Source: Marifrigoribacter sp047730175
GTDB lineage: Bacteria; Bacteroidota; Bacteroidia; Flavobacteriales; Flavobacteriaceae
NCBI RefSeq assembly: GCF_047730175.1
Contig: NZ_CP159833.1
Span: 558,001 to 622,000, forward strand
DNA length: 64,000 nucleotides
Direction: 5' to 3'
Below, in pieces: positions 17,732-26,512 of this stretch. Position 1 is the stretch's first letter; each line of letters starts with the position of its first letter. The notes below the pieces were generated by a model, which was given only the letters and a program-made list of their open reading frames with translations, searched no databases and had not been told where the DNA came from. The translations under genes and the position numbers were made by a program.

Positions 17732-18945
17732 TCTTTACCTTCTATATAATCTTGTAAATATGAAAATCGTTCGGTAAGTTTTCCTTCCGAAGTAGTCATT
17801 CTAGCACGAGCTAGTATCCCATCCTTATCGTCATTAAAAAAAGCAGGCATCACAGACTTCAAAAACATAGACCCAAACCCTTCTGAAGCATCTTTAGGAA
17901 GCTCACAAGGCAAATTATCTACTGCCATAACTGTGATGGCACCTTTAGCATTAAATTCAGTTTCATTTTCAGAAATAGGATCATAGCCATAAAAAGGATC
18001 CGCAATAGTTGAAGCACGTAAGGTACTTGCTACAGGACCATCCACATCGCAAGAAATATCTGCGATTAGATTAATTTTAAACTCGGGATGTCTTGCATCT
18101 TCTCTAGTAAATAAATAAGGAGCATCATTCCCGTAGAAATGACCCGCAATAAAGAAATCACTCACTTTAGCATAGGGCATAAAATTACTTTCATATCCCT
18201 TTGGGTCTTTATAAAACGCTGCTTTATTCCCTGCCTTACCATCTTTTCGACGGTTGTATTCCATAACATCAATGAGGCAATAAACGGGTTCAGTAAAAGT
18301 AGAAGTTAGATATACAGTATCACTTACTTCATTAATTTGAAGGTAATCTAATATTTCTTTTGCTCCCATAGCAACTTTTCCTGTACCTGATAAAATTATT
18401 TTTAAATCACTTGGAAGTGTAATTTTATCCAATTCTAACTTCACCTCATTTAGATCTTGGAGTGTTTCTACTTTTGGCATTTCATAAAGTCCATCTCTCA
18501 AGCCTAAGGCTCTAAATCCGTTATAAGCACCTACTAATCCTGCATAACGACCAAAACCGATTAACCGAGCATTGTTCTCTTTTACGATAGTTTCATGATC
18601 AAAAAATTCAATTTTATTTTTTAAAATTGCTTGTAATAATTTTCGATTATAGGGTTGTTTTTTAATAGTATGACTGAAAAAGAAATATTTTTTATTCGGA
18701 ATTAAAGCTTCAACAGGCACTTCTTTAACGCCTATCATTACATCTACTTCACTAAGATCTTCTTGTACTGAAATACGCCAATCTTTATACGTCTGATCTT
18801 GAAAGACACGTACATCTGAAGGTTCAACCACAATACTAGCGTCACGATACCGATCAAGTAATTCAGCACACTTCTCGGGTGAAAAAACGACACGTCTGTC
18901 CGGTGGATTTTTACGTTCTTTGATTAAAGCAATCTTTATAGGCAT
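17728..18945 (-). CDS. Saccharopine/alanine dehydrogenase-family NAD(P) oxidoreductase (Lys1-like)
   Basis: 405 residues. MPIKIALIKERKNPPDRRVV is the N-terminal signature of the alanine-dehydrogenase/PNT/saccharopine-dehydrogenase fold. Further on are FFFSHTIKKQPYNR, LIGFGRYAGLVGAYNGFRAL, the nucleotide-binding strand LKIILSGTGKVAMGAKEIL and IADISCDVDGPVASTLRAST. The SHTIKKQPYN segment and C-terminal region point to the Lys1-like (NAD+, L-lysine-forming) saccharopine dehydrogenase group over true alanine dehydrogenase. It would work in lysine or a related amino-acid pathway in the cytosol. No partner gene for lysine degradation is adjacent. A -7 box lies 34 bp upstream. Confidence 0.75.
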   Translation of the reverse strand: MPIKIALIKERKNPPDRRVVFSPEKCAELLDRYRDASIVVEPSDVRVFQDQTYKDWRISVQEDLSEVDVMIGVKEVPVEALIPNKKYFFFSHTIKKQPYNRKLLQAILKNKIEFFDHETIVKENNARLIGFGRYAGLVGAYNGFRALGLRDGLYEMPKVETLQDLNEVKLELDKITLPSDLKIILSGTGKVAMGAKEILDYLQINEVSDTVYLTSTFTEPVYCLIDVMEYNRRKDGKAGNKAAFYKDPKGYESNFMPYAKVSDFFIAGHFYGNDAPYLFTREDARHPEFKINLIADISCDVDGPVASTLRASTIADPFYGYDPISENETEFNAKGAITVMAVDNLPCELPKDASEGFGSMFLKSVMPAFFNDDKDGILARARMTTSEGKLTERFSYLQDYIEGKD

Positions 18946-18978
18946 TTGGAATGAAATTTGTTATTTAAAATAGGACAG

Positions 18979-18986
18979 CAAAGATA
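18979..18986 (-). promoter_or_regulatory. -7 box TATCTTTG for the Lys1-like gene
   Basis: On the minus strand this reads TATCTTTG (TAnnTTTG consensus) about 34 bp before the dehydrogenase start codon. An identical box faces the other way 12 bp downstream. Confidence 0.55.
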
Positions 18987-18998
18987 CATTTTATATTA

Positions 18999-19006
18999 TA
19001 TCTTTG
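18999..19006 (+). promoter_or_regulatory. -7 box TATCTTTG for ssrA
   Basis: TATCTTTG on the plus strand, 47 bp before the mature tmRNA 5' end. It is followed directly by a small perfect hairpin (TCCCGAT-aaaa-ATCGGGA, 19009-19026), which would be in the precursor leader removed by RNase P. Confidence 0.6.
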
Positions 19007-19053
19007 CCTCCCGATAAAAATCGGGAATTTTAGAATTGTTCATTGAAAATAAT

Positions 19054-19451
19054 GGGGCCGACTGGTTTTGACAGCGGGTCTAATGGTAATGTAAGCATGT
19101 CGAGCGCTGGGATACAGCTCGTAAATATCATATTTCAAATTTTTTCAAACGGCGAGAATAACTACGCCCTAGCTGCATAATCCGAATCACAGTAGGATAA
19201 TGCCTCGGCCTACTAGGTAGGCAAGCAGGAAGTCTCTCGATGGCCTTGGTTTGCGGCAATCGACATAGAGACTTCGTAAAAGTAAACCTAGCTTGTGTAG
19301 TACTTTGATGCACCTGCGAAACTCAATTAAAGATAAGCTGTAACTTGGTAGTTTTCGACCGGGAAGCAGACGAAAATTTAAATGAAAACTAAACATGTAG
19401 AAGGCATTATTATTGCTTGTTTGGACGGGAGTTCGACTCTCCCCGGCTCCA
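19054..19451 (+). ncRNA. ssrA: tmRNA (ssrA)
   Basis: The 5' end GGGGCCGACTGGTTTTGACA and the 3' end GTTCGACTCTCCCCGGCTCCA form the tRNA-like domain; GGGGCCG pairs with CGGCTCC with one G-U. The tag reading frame is 19151-19180 and gives GENNYALAA then a stop, the flavobacterial form of the tag. It rescues stalled ribosomes with SmpB and marks the product for proteolysis. CCA is not encoded. Length about 398 nt. Two apparent minus-strand reading frames across it are not genes. A rho-independent terminator follows. Confidence 0.97.
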
Positions 19452-19604
19452 CGACACTCGCAGCTAGCTCTGCGGATTAAATATAAAAAATCTGCCAAGT
19501 TTTCTTGAGCAGATTTTTTTGTTTTAAGACGTTTGCTCCGTCAGGAATAACTAGATGCATTTACAACATTGGAAAGATGAGATCTATACTCTTCCCGGCT
19601 CCAC
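19436..19604 (+). repeat. 17-bp near-perfect direct repeat of the ssrA 3' end (possible att scar)
   Basis: ACTCTCCCCGGCTCCAC at 19436-19452, inside the tmRNA 3' end, recurs as ACTCTTCCCGGCTCCAC at 19588-19604 with one mismatch, 152 bp downstream. Integrating elements that use ssrA commonly duplicate exactly this T-arm/acceptor segment as attL/attR. The sequence between holds only the ssrA terminator and no gene. Confidence 0.6.
19485..19519 (+). terminator. ssrA terminator
   Basis: AAAAAATCTGC and its complement GCAGATTTTTT with a 12-nt loop and a T-run, about 35 bp after the tmRNA 3' end. Confidence 0.8.
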
Positions 19605-19610
19605 AAATAA

Positions 19611-19643
19611 CCCTGTAATATATTGTTATTACAGGGTTTATTT
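19611..19643 (+). terminator. Rho-independent terminator downstream of the repeated ssrA tail
   Basis: CCCTGTAATA and TATTACAGGG form a perfect 10-bp stem with a 6-nt loop, then a T-rich run. It ends no visible gene and could be the original terminator of an element or of ssrA before rearrangement. Confidence 0.65.
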
Positions 19644-19686
19644 TTTTGGGTGTCAGAAGTGTGTTTTTTACAGACTATAATTTGAT

Positions 19687-19776
19687 TTAATTAGAACTTT
19701 CTACAATCTCAATTTCTTCTTTTGTTGACCCATACAACTCATATACCATAGCATCAATTTCTTTGCACCACTTTAT
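19687..19776 (-). pseudogene. C-terminal fragment resembling a type II/IIG restriction-modification methylase
   Basis: Thirty codons on the minus strand end in TAA (19687-19689) and read KWCKEIDAMVYELYGSTKEE then IEIVESSN. The pattern IDxMVYELYGxTxEEIxIVE is the usual extreme C-terminus of Eco57I-type and related N6-adenine DNA methylases. The frame is closed by a stop at 19777-19779, and two 14-bp tandem units (ACCACTTTATTTAT / ACCACTTTATTTGT, 19767-19794) sit at the break. The rest of the gene is absent. The 19.6-19.9 kb gap otherwise shows nothing beyond AT-rich DNA. Confidence 0.5.
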
Positions 19777-19907
19777 TTATACCACTTTATTTGTACCATT
19801 TTGTTCTAATATATTAAAATACATAGTATAAAATCAATTGGCTTTATCTAAATAACTTATTTTATATTCGTTGTTTATTATTTTGATTATTTATAATTAT
19901 TCTGAAA

Positions 19908-21401
19908 ATGAAAAAAATTAAATTCCCTACCGCACAAACCATTTTATTTATTATTGCGGCGCTTGTCGCTTTATTAACTTGGCTTGTTCCCGCAGGTAAA
20001 TACGATACGCTTTCCTATAATAAAACTGAAAAAACCTTTACAGCGACAAGCCAAGAAAACAGCAAAACCCTAGCTGCAACACAGGCAACTTTAGATGATT
20101 TAGGAATAAAAATACCTGTTGAAAAATTCACCAATGGTGACATCTGGAAACCAATTAGTATACCTGAAACTTATAAAAAATTAGAAGCTCAACCACAAGG
20201 TATCGTAGCTTTTTTAAAATCTCCCATCAAGGGTATTGTAGAAAGTGCCGATATTATTTTTTTAGTGTTAATTATTGGTGGGCTTATAGGAATTATGAAT
20301 ACTACAGGTGCTTTTAATGCTGGAATTTCTTGGTTAGCTATCACCCTAAAAGGAAGAGAATATTTATTAATCATTTTTGTTACTTTATTAATTGCTATTG
20401 GTGGAACTACTTTTGGTTTAGCAGAAGAAACCATCGCCTTCTACCCTATTCTAATACCAATTTTTCTAGCTGCAAAATATGATGCAATGGTTGCCCTAGC
20501 ATCTATTTATATAGGTTCTTCCATAGGCACCATGTGTTCTACAACAAATCCTTTTAGCACTATTATTGCTTCAGATGCATCTGGGATAAATTGGACCACT
20601 GGTATTGAATTAAGAATAGTCGTTCTTGCGCTAGGAACCCTAATTTGTATTCTATACATCTTGAGGTATGCGAAACGAGTAAAAGCGGATCCTTCAAAAT
20701 CGATTATATATGATCAAAAGGAAGAAATTGAAAAAATGTTTGGAAACTCAATCGATTCTAATAGTACACTCACAGGAAGACTACGTTTAATCTTATTCAT
20801 TTTTACCGCATGTTTTATCATAATGATTTATGGAGTTTCTATGCTTGATTGGTGGTTTTTAGAAATGACTACTGTGTTTTTAGTAGGAGCTATCCTTATC
20901 GGGTTTATTGCAAAAATTAAAGAATATACTTTTGTAGATACTTTTGTAAAAGGGGCTAGTGACTTATTAGGTGTTGCTCTAATTATAGGAATTGCTCGAG
21001 GAGTTTCAGTTATTATGAACGATGGTTTAATTAGCGATACCATGCTTTATTATGCAAGTAATCTAACTGAAGGAATGAATAAAGGAATTTTTGCCAATGC
21101 CATGATGCTAATCTATGCTGGCTTGTCATTTTTTGTACCCTCTTCTTCAGGTATGGCTGTATTAACGATGCCAATTATGTCTCCATTAGCTGACACTGTC
21201 GGAATAGGAAGAGAGATTATCGTTAATGCTTATAATTATGGCTTAGGACTGTTTGCATTTATTAACCCAACTGGGCTAATTCTTGCATCGCTAGCAGTAG
21301 TTAAAGTTGGCTATAATAAATGGTTGAAGTTTGTAATGCCTTTAGTGATTATTTTACTGATTTTCACCATGGTAATGCTTACCATATCTGTACATATCTA
21401 A
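19908..21401 (+). CDS. YfcC family carrier (DcuC/C4-dicarboxylate carrier superfamily)
   Basis: 497 residues with about 12 membrane helices. It starts MKKIKFPTAQTILFIIAALV and has a periplasmic region at about 30-90. The two re-entrant hairpin-like segments of ion-transporter folds appear as GSSIGTMCSTTNPFSTIIAS and SFFVPSSSGMAVLTMPIMSP. YfcC proteins are predicted secondary transporters, sometimes labelled basic amino-acid antiporters; the substrate is not shown by sequence. It stands alone, with the eroded ssrA-flank upstream and a convergent rhodanese gene downstream. Confidence 0.85.
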   Translation: MKKIKFPTAQTILFIIAALVALLTWLVPAGKYDTLSYNKTEKTFTATSQENSKTLAATQATLDDLGIKIPVEKFTNGDIWKPISIPETYKKLEAQPQGIVAFLKSPIKGIVESADIIFLVLIIGGLIGIMNTTGAFNAGISWLAITLKGREYLLIIFVTLLIAIGGTTFGLAEETIAFYPILIPIFLAAKYDAMVALASIYIGSSIGTMCSTTNPFSTIIASDASGINWTTGIELRIVVLALGTLICILYILRYAKRVKADPSKSIIYDQKEEIEKMFGNSIDSNSTLTGRLRLILFIFTACFIIMIYGVSMLDWWFLEMTTVFLVGAILIGFIAKIKEYTFVDTFVKGASDLLGVALIIGIARGVSVIMNDGLISDTMLYYASNLTEGMNKGIFANAMMLIYAGLSFFVPSSSGMAVLTMPIMSPLADTVGIGREIIVNAYNYGLGLFAFINPTGLILASLAVVKVGYNKWLKFVMPLVIILLIFTMVMLTISVHI

Positions 21402-21468
21402 TGTTAAACTTTAAAAAATATCCAAACAAAAGATCAATAGATAATTAAATAGAATGCTTTAAAACCGG

Positions 21469-21876
21469 CTACTCAACCATTAGGTTTTTATCTTTCCAAG
21501 AAGTAATTCCGCCTTCCATATCGTATACTTTTTTGAATCCCATTTTTTTAAGAATTTTTGCAGCTCTGGCACTTCTCCCACCCATTTTACAATACAGGTA
21601 AACAGGCTTTTCTTTATCTAATGTTTTAATTTTTTCTTTAAAATCATTATTGGTCACACAAATATTTTGAGCTCCTTTTAAATGACTGTCTGAAAATTCT
21701 TCACTAGTTCTAACATCGACTATTTGTACAGAGTCTTCGCCATATATAGCTTCATATACCTGTTGTGGTGAAATGAGTTCAATTTCACTTACTTGAGTAG
21801 GATTTTTTGAAGATTCGTTACAAGATTGAAAAGCAAATAAACTAAGGCAAACGATGATTAATAGTATCTTTTTCAT
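21469..21876 (-). CDS. Rhodanese-domain lipoprotein
   Basis: 135 residues. A lipoprotein signal (MKKILLIIVCLSLFAFQSCN) with the lipidated Cys at 19 is followed by a single rhodanese domain: VQIVDVRTSEEFSDSHLKGA, then the active loop VYLYCKMGGRSARAAKIL with catalytic Cys, and YDMEGGITSWKD. It would be attached to the periplasmic side of a membrane and move sulfane sulfur to a thiol acceptor. Its neighbours on the same strand are thioredoxin-fold proteins, suggesting a periplasmic redox/sulfur group. Confidence 0.9.
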   Translation of the reverse strand: MKKILLIIVCLSLFAFQSCNESSKNPTQVSEIELISPQQVYEAIYGEDSVQIVDVRTSEEFSDSHLKGAQNICVTNNDFKEKIKTLDKEKPVYLYCKMGGRSARAAKILKKMGFKKVYDMEGGITSWKDKNLMVE

Positions 21877-21970
21877 AGTGTTAAATATATCACAAAAACA
21901 GAAATGTTTAATAAATAGACGCTAAAAATCAAGAATTGTTACAATTATGTATTTTTATTCTAAAAAAATA

Positions 21971-22597
21971 TTACACTTTAACAGAACAGCCTATCGCTTT
22001 TGTCTTTTTAATTGAAACTTCTTTTCCTGCTAATAATTCATTAATTGCGTTTGCTAAAAATCGATCTTTTACTGCAGATGCATTTCGAACATTATCATCT
22101 ATTGCACCAATATATTTAACTATATTCTTTCCTTTTTCTTTCTGAATTAAATATACATGAGGAGTTTTTGTAGCACCAAATTGAGCATATACACTATTGC
22201 TATCATCGTATAAATAAGGAAAAGTAAATTTTTTCTCTTTTGCCTTTTCTTGCATCAATTCAAAAGTGTCATCAGGTTGAACTTTCGGATTGTTTGGGTT
22301 TATTGCGATAACAGGATATCCCTTCGATTTAAACTCAGCATTTAAATCATTTAATCGATCTTCACTAGCAACAGCATAAGGGCAAGTATTACAAGTAAAA
22401 ATAACTATAAAACCAAGTGCAGTGTCGTAATCTGAAAACGAAACCATGGTTCCATCCACATTTTTTAAATTCACATCTGTAACCTCATCTCCAATGTCAT
22501 ACCCTTTAATTGGATTTTCAATTAATATAAAACTACTTAACATAAAAACCATGGTAAGTATTAAAAATGTAAGGGGCAATATTTTTTTTGTATTCAT
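21971..22597 (-). CDS. Exported redoxin-family (AhpC/TSA-like) thioredoxin-fold protein
   Basis: 208 residues with an N-terminal hydrophobic signal/anchor (residues 1-25), then VNLKNVDGTMVSFSDYDTAL and GFIVIFTCNTCPYAVASEDR. The CNTCPY motif replaces the WCxxC of thioredoxins and is common in this flavobacterial redoxin group. YLIQKEKGKNIVKYIGAID is the later cis-Pro region of the fold. It starts 1 bp after the TlpA gene stop, so both are in one operon. A thiol redox role in the periplasm is inferred. Confidence 0.85.
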   Translation of the reverse strand: MNTKKILPLTFLILTMVFMLSSFILIENPIKGYDIGDEVTDVNLKNVDGTMVSFSDYDTALGFIVIFTCNTCPYAVASEDRLNDLNAEFKSKGYPVIAINPNNPKVQPDDTFELMQEKAKEKKFTFPYLYDDSNSVYAQFGATKTPHVYLIQKEKGKNIVKYIGAIDDNVRNASAVKDRFLANAINELLAGKEVSIKKTKAIGCSVKV

Positions 22598-22598
22598 A

Positions 22599-23147
22599 TT
22601 ATTGATTTAGGATGTTAAGTATTTCAGTGTCTAATTCTTCAAAGGTAAAAGAACGCTCAAAGAAGTTTCTATGTTCGTTTTTATAAATTAGCGTTGCTGG
22701 TATAGCTCCTTCCCATTCATCACTTACTTTCGGAATCCAAGTATTTACATCATCATCATTCAAAAGTATTACTTCAGATTTTAACCCTCTTTTTTTTACA
22801 AAAGGGATTAAAGTACTTTGAAGTTTTTTAGGAAAATCTAAACTTACCAAAACTACTTTTACTTTTTGATTTGCATAAGTTTCAGTGATTTTTTCAAAAT
22901 AAGGCAATTCTTTTATACAAGGTTTACACCAGGTTGCCCAGAAATTAATAACATACGTTGTATCGTTCTTCTTATTGAAATATGGTTCTAATTCTGAAAA
23001 ATTTAAAGAAGGGATTTCACTTGAAGATTCTTGAGCAGTAATTGTTTCATTTGCTCCAATATCATTTTTTTCTTGACTAGTTTCCGAAGAAGAATTAATA
23101 CAAGATTGAAACAATACGAGGAGGAGTAAAAGGGAAATTTTATTCAT
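22599..23147 (-). CDS. TlpA-family thioredoxin lipoprotein
   Basis: 182 residues: signal peptide MNKISLLLLLVLFQSC with lipobox Cys16, a Ser/Glu-rich linker to about residue 48, then a thioredoxin domain with FWATWCKPCIKELPYFEKI as active site (WCKPC). Such proteins reduce periplasmic disulfides, often for cytochrome maturation or other Cys proteins. It heads a two- or three-gene run with the redoxin and rhodanese genes. The opposite strand starts the MarR gene 135 bp away. Confidence 0.9.
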   Translation of the reverse strand: MNKISLLLLLVLFQSCINSSSETSQEKNDIGANETITAQESSSEIPSLNFSELEPYFNKKNDTTYVINFWATWCKPCIKELPYFEKITETYANQKVKVVLVSLDFPKKLQSTLIPFVKKRGLKSEVILLNDDDVNTWIPKVSDEWEGAIPATLIYKNEHRNFFERSFTFEELDTEILNILNQ

Positions 23148-23248
23148 ATTTTAAATATAAATCATTCCAATCAAAACATGATATAGTTTAACAATTGATT
23201 AATAAATTAATATTATGTTAAATAATATTAATATGCCAATATTAAGCG

Positions 23249-23256
23249 TACATTTG
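23249..23256 (+). promoter_or_regulatory. marR-yceI promoter, -7 box TACATTTG
   Basis: TACATTTG fits TAnnTTTG and lies 27 bp before the MarR start codon, so the leader contains the palindrome at 23269-23280. Confidence 0.6.
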
Positions 23257-23268
23257 TACCTACAATTG

Positions 23269-23280
23269 TTGTAATTACAA
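23269..23280. promoter_or_regulatory. Palindromic operator candidate for MarR
   Basis: TTGTAATTACAA is a perfect 12-bp palindrome ending 2 bp before the MarR ATG. A second imperfect palindrome (TACAA-ttg-TTGTA, 23261-23273) overlaps it. MarR proteins usually bind such sites over their own promoter, so autoregulation is likely. Confidence 0.5.
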
Positions 23281-23282
23281 TT

Positions 23283-23738
23283 ATGAATATAGAATCTGAA
23301 ATTAAGAGCACCATAGCACTAGATATTAACACAAAAACTGTGATTAATATACTATTTACTTCAAAGTATATTGAAGAGTCTTTTCTTTCAGTTTTAAAAC
23401 CTTTTGACTTATCCTCACAGCAATATAATGTACTTAGGATTTTAAGAGGTCAAAAAGGCAAGCCTGCTAACTTATGCACCCTTCAAGAGAGAATGATTGA
23501 TAAAAGCAGTAATACGACTCGATTAGTAGACAAGCTAATTCAAAAAAAATTAGCAAGTCGCCAAATTTGCGAAGCTAATAGAAGAAAGGTTGAAATATTT
23601 ATCACAGAAAAAGGATTAGAATTATTAAATAAATTAGATCCAATCACCAAACAAAAAAACAAAGAAATTTTAAATCATTTAAATCAAAATGAATTAGAAG
23701 TTTTAAATTCATCACTAGACACAATAAGAACAATTTAA
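23283..23738 (+). CDS. MarR-family transcriptional regulator
   Basis: 151 residues with the winged-helix layout: FDLSSQQYNVLRILRGQKGK (helices 2-3), LQERMIDKSSNTTRLVDKLI (recognition helix) and a wing at KKLASRQICEANRRKVEIFI. N- and C-terminal helices form the dimer interface. It is followed 27 bp later by the yceI gene in the same direction, and a palindrome abuts its own start. It probably represses this two-gene operon in response to a small ligand or oxidant; the ligand is unknown. Confidence 0.9.
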   Translation: MNIESEIKSTIALDINTKTVINILFTSKYIEESFLSVLKPFDLSSQQYNVLRILRGQKGKPANLCTLQERMIDKSSNTTRLVDKLIQKKLASRQICEANRRKVEIFITEKGLELLNKLDPITKQKNKEILNHLNQNELEVLNSSLDTIRTI

Positions 23739-23765
23739 TATCAATAAATACTCAAAACAATAATT

Positions 23766-24335
23766 ATGAAAAAAGTAATCAATTCAATTTTAGTACTAAC
23801 TGTTGTAATAGGCTCTTTTGCTTTTACTACTTTAAATAAAAAAGAAATTAATGTAACTGAAAGTTCTATTAATTGGGAAGGATCAAAAATTACAGGAAAA
23901 ACGCATACAGGAAGTTTAACATTACAATCTGGATTTATAGAAATGGATGGTGATGCAATTACAGGCGGAAAATTTGTTGTTGATATGACCTCTTTAAAAT
24001 CTACAGACATGGAAGGAGAGTATGCAGAAAAATTGATAGGTCATTTAAAAAGTGATGATTTCTTTGGAACAACTAATCATCCAACAGCTATACTAGAAAT
24101 TGGTAAAACAAAAAAAACTGAAGAGGGTTATAAAGTAGGAGCTAAACTTACAATAAAAGATAAAACTGAACCTGTTTCTTTTATACTTGTTATGCATGAT
24201 GATAGAGCTTCTGCAAAGCTTTCATTTGATCGTTCAAAATTTGATGTAAAGTATGGTTCTGGTAGTTTTTTCGATAATCTAGGAGATAAAGCTATTTCAG
24301 ATATGATTGATTTAGAAGTAAATTTAGTGTTCTAA
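23766..24335 (+). CDS. YceI-family periplasmic lipocalin-like protein
   Basis: 189 residues: signal peptide MKKVINSILVLTVVIGSFAF, then SSINWEGSKITGKTHTGSLT, GGKFVVDMTSLKSTDMEGEY, HLKSDDFFGTTNHPTAILEI and a C-terminal FDVKYGSGSFFDNLGDKAIS. This is the complete YceI fold, a polyisoprenoid-binding beta-barrel exported to the periplasm. The MarR gene upstream and the terminator directly after give a two-gene unit. Confidence 0.93.
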   Translation: MKKVINSILVLTVVIGSFAFTTLNKKEINVTESSINWEGSKITGKTHTGSLTLQSGFIEMDGDAITGGKFVVDMTSLKSTDMEGEYAEKLIGHLKSDDFFGTTNHPTAILEIGKTKKTEEGYKVGAKLTIKDKTEPVSFILVMHDDRASAKLSFDRSKFDVKYGSGSFFDNLGDKAISDMIDLEVNLVF

Positions 24336-24355
24336 GTAAACCTATATAATTTATT

Positions 24356-24388
24356 AAAGGCTTACCAAAAAGGTAAGCCTTTTTTTTT
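24356..24388 (+). terminator. yceI terminator
   Basis: AAAGGCTTACC and GGTAAGCCTTT with a 5-nt loop and a run of nine T, about 20 bp after the yceI stop. Confidence 0.9.
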
Positions 24389-24398
24389 ATATTTCAGT

Positions 24399-24406
24399 TA
24401 TATTTG
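24399..24406 (+). promoter_or_regulatory. -7 box TATATTTG for the glutamine amidotransferase gene
   Basis: TATATTTG (TAnnTTTG) ends 18 bp before the ATG at 24425. An in-frame TTG at 24404 lies inside this box, so it cannot be the translation start. Confidence 0.6.
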
Positions 24407-24424
24407 CACAAACCACATCGTTCT

Positions 24425-24991
<567 letters not shown>

Positions 24992-24992
24992 T

Positions 24993-25652
24993 CTAGAAAT
25001 GCTTTTTGTATTGTTCCACCCTAAAATCTATGGTAGTTTTTGAAGGGTATTTTAGTTTCATTTCTTTGTATTTCTGAAGACTCCCTACTGCCCTATTTGC
25101 AGCTCCAGAAGGTGCTATTAATGAAACCGTCTTTATCTTTCGCAATGATTTTGGTAAAATTACTTCATGAATCCTTGGCACTTCACTTGAAATATTCGTT
25201 AACGAAATACCATATTGTTTAAGATATCTTCTGAAAAAATATTCAGGACCATTTTTACTATTTCCTCCTGTAAAAAGTAAGGTAGTTACTTTAGGATACT
25301 TTTCTAACACTGAAATTAGGTCTCTTAACACTACATCCTCCATTCCAATATCGGAAGCATCAATTTTTTTTCGTGTTGCAGAAGCGACTATATCACAAAT
25401 ACCAATGTTATTATTGGTTAAAAAATCTTTCCGTTGTGAGATTGCAACATCTGTATTTTCATAGACCAAGCCTATGGTAAAAATTCGATCTAGGATTGGC
25501 CATAATTGTCCGTCACGACTTCCATAGCAAAAATGAACATCATTAGGTTTTAGTTCCTTAGTAGTGAATCTTGGAGGTGGTAAAGTGCCAACTATTAATT
25601 TAGTGGCATTTTCAGGAATAAAAGGAGGGTATGGATGTGTATGCAAAAACAT
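24993..25652 (-). CDS. Uracil-DNA glycosylase superfamily protein
   Basis: 219 residues. KLIVGTLPPPRFTTKELKPN and HFCYGSRDGQLWPILDRIF correspond to the catalytic-loop region (G-x-P-P and YGxxxNxFW) of Mug/HDG-like glycosylases. NIGICDIVASATRKKIDASD and LIAPSGAANRAVGSLQKYKE are the later loops, the second containing SPS/S-type residues that contact DNA. It may remove deaminated or otherwise damaged bases; the usual active-site Asn is not clear, so activity is uncertain. It abuts yaaA, sharing the boundary base, in one operon. Confidence 0.7.
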   Translation of the reverse strand: MFLHTHPYPPFIPENATKLIVGTLPPPRFTTKELKPNDVHFCYGSRDGQLWPILDRIFTIGLVYENTDVAISQRKDFLTNNNIGICDIVASATRKKIDASDIGMEDVVLRDLISVLEKYPKVTTLLFTGGNSKNGPEYFFRRYLKQYGISLTNISSEVPRIHEVILPKSLRKIKTVSLIAPSGAANRAVGSLQKYKEMKLKYPSKTTIDFRVEQYKKHF

Positions 25653-26413
25653 TATCGAACAAAAACGGGTTCGTTTTCATTTAGAGTAAATTCTTCACTA
25701 AAACCATAACCGTCATAATTAAAACCTTTTAATTCTTCTAAAGTTTCAACATCATCATCAATGATATAACGCACCATACTTCCTCTGGCTTTCTTAGCGA
25801 AAAAAGAAATGATTTTTAACGTACCGTTTTTATAATCTTTAAATACAGGAGAAATAACCGGAACGTTTATTTTCTTAGGTTGTATGGCTTTAAAATACTC
25901 TTTACTTGCAAGATTTATTAAAAGTTCATCTTCCTTTAATTCATCATTTAACGCATTTGTTAACGTAGCACCCCAAAAACCATATAAATTTTTATTTTGA
26001 TTAATAGCTAGTGCCGTTCCCATTTCGAGTCGATAGGCTTGCATTAAATCTAAAGGACGTAATATACCATACATGCCCGATAGGATTCTTAGTTTATCTT
26101 GAAGTACCTCTAACTTTTCAACAGGCAAAGAATTAACATCCAATCCGATATAAACATCACCCGAAAAAGCATATACTGCAGGTCTTGCATTTTCTTTTGT
26201 AAAGGGTAGTGAGAAATCTTGATACCGCTGATAATTTAATTCAGCTAGCTTATCACTAATCCCCATTAATTCTTTAATTACATTTTTAGATTTAGAAGCC
26301 ATTTTATCATTCAACAGCTGAGCTTGCTCTAAGAACATTGGCTGAGTGGTTATTTTTGTAGGTAATTTACTTTCAAAATCTAAACTCTTCGCAGGAGATA
26401 TTACAATTTTCAT
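25652..26413 (-). CDS. yaaA: Peroxide stress protein YaaA (DUF328/UPF0246)
   Basis: 253 residues, full length. It begins MKIVISPAKSLDFESKLPTK, the family signature, with PAVYAFSGDVYIGLDV, LRILSGMYGILRPLDLMQAY and the C-terminal KGFNYDGYGFSEEFTLNENE. YaaA limits iron-driven DNA and protein damage after peroxide. The glycosylase gene starts at its stop, so oxidant protection and base repair may be co-expressed. Confidence 0.95.
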   Translation of the reverse strand: MKIVISPAKSLDFESKLPTKITTQPMFLEQAQLLNDKMASKSKNVIKELMGISDKLAELNYQRYQDFSLPFTKENARPAVYAFSGDVYIGLDVNSLPVEKLEVLQDKLRILSGMYGILRPLDLMQAYRLEMGTALAINQNKNLYGFWGATLTNALNDELKEDELLINLASKEYFKAIQPKKINVPVISPVFKDYKNGTLKIISFFAKKARGSMVRYIIDDDVETLEELKGFNYDGYGFSEEFTLNENEPVFVR

Positions 26414-26512
26414 AGGGAATGCTTTTCTTCAAATTTACTAAAGAAATAGCAGATTAGCGTAAATCTATATTGAATAAAGTAATAGCTTAATAAATCGAAA
26501 TGATATAGTTTT

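Noticed and set aside
19128..19498. Two overlapping minus-strand open frames of 61 and 103 codons
   Set aside because: They lie across the tmRNA gene and their sequence is explained by its tRNA-like and tag regions; no protein family resemblance.
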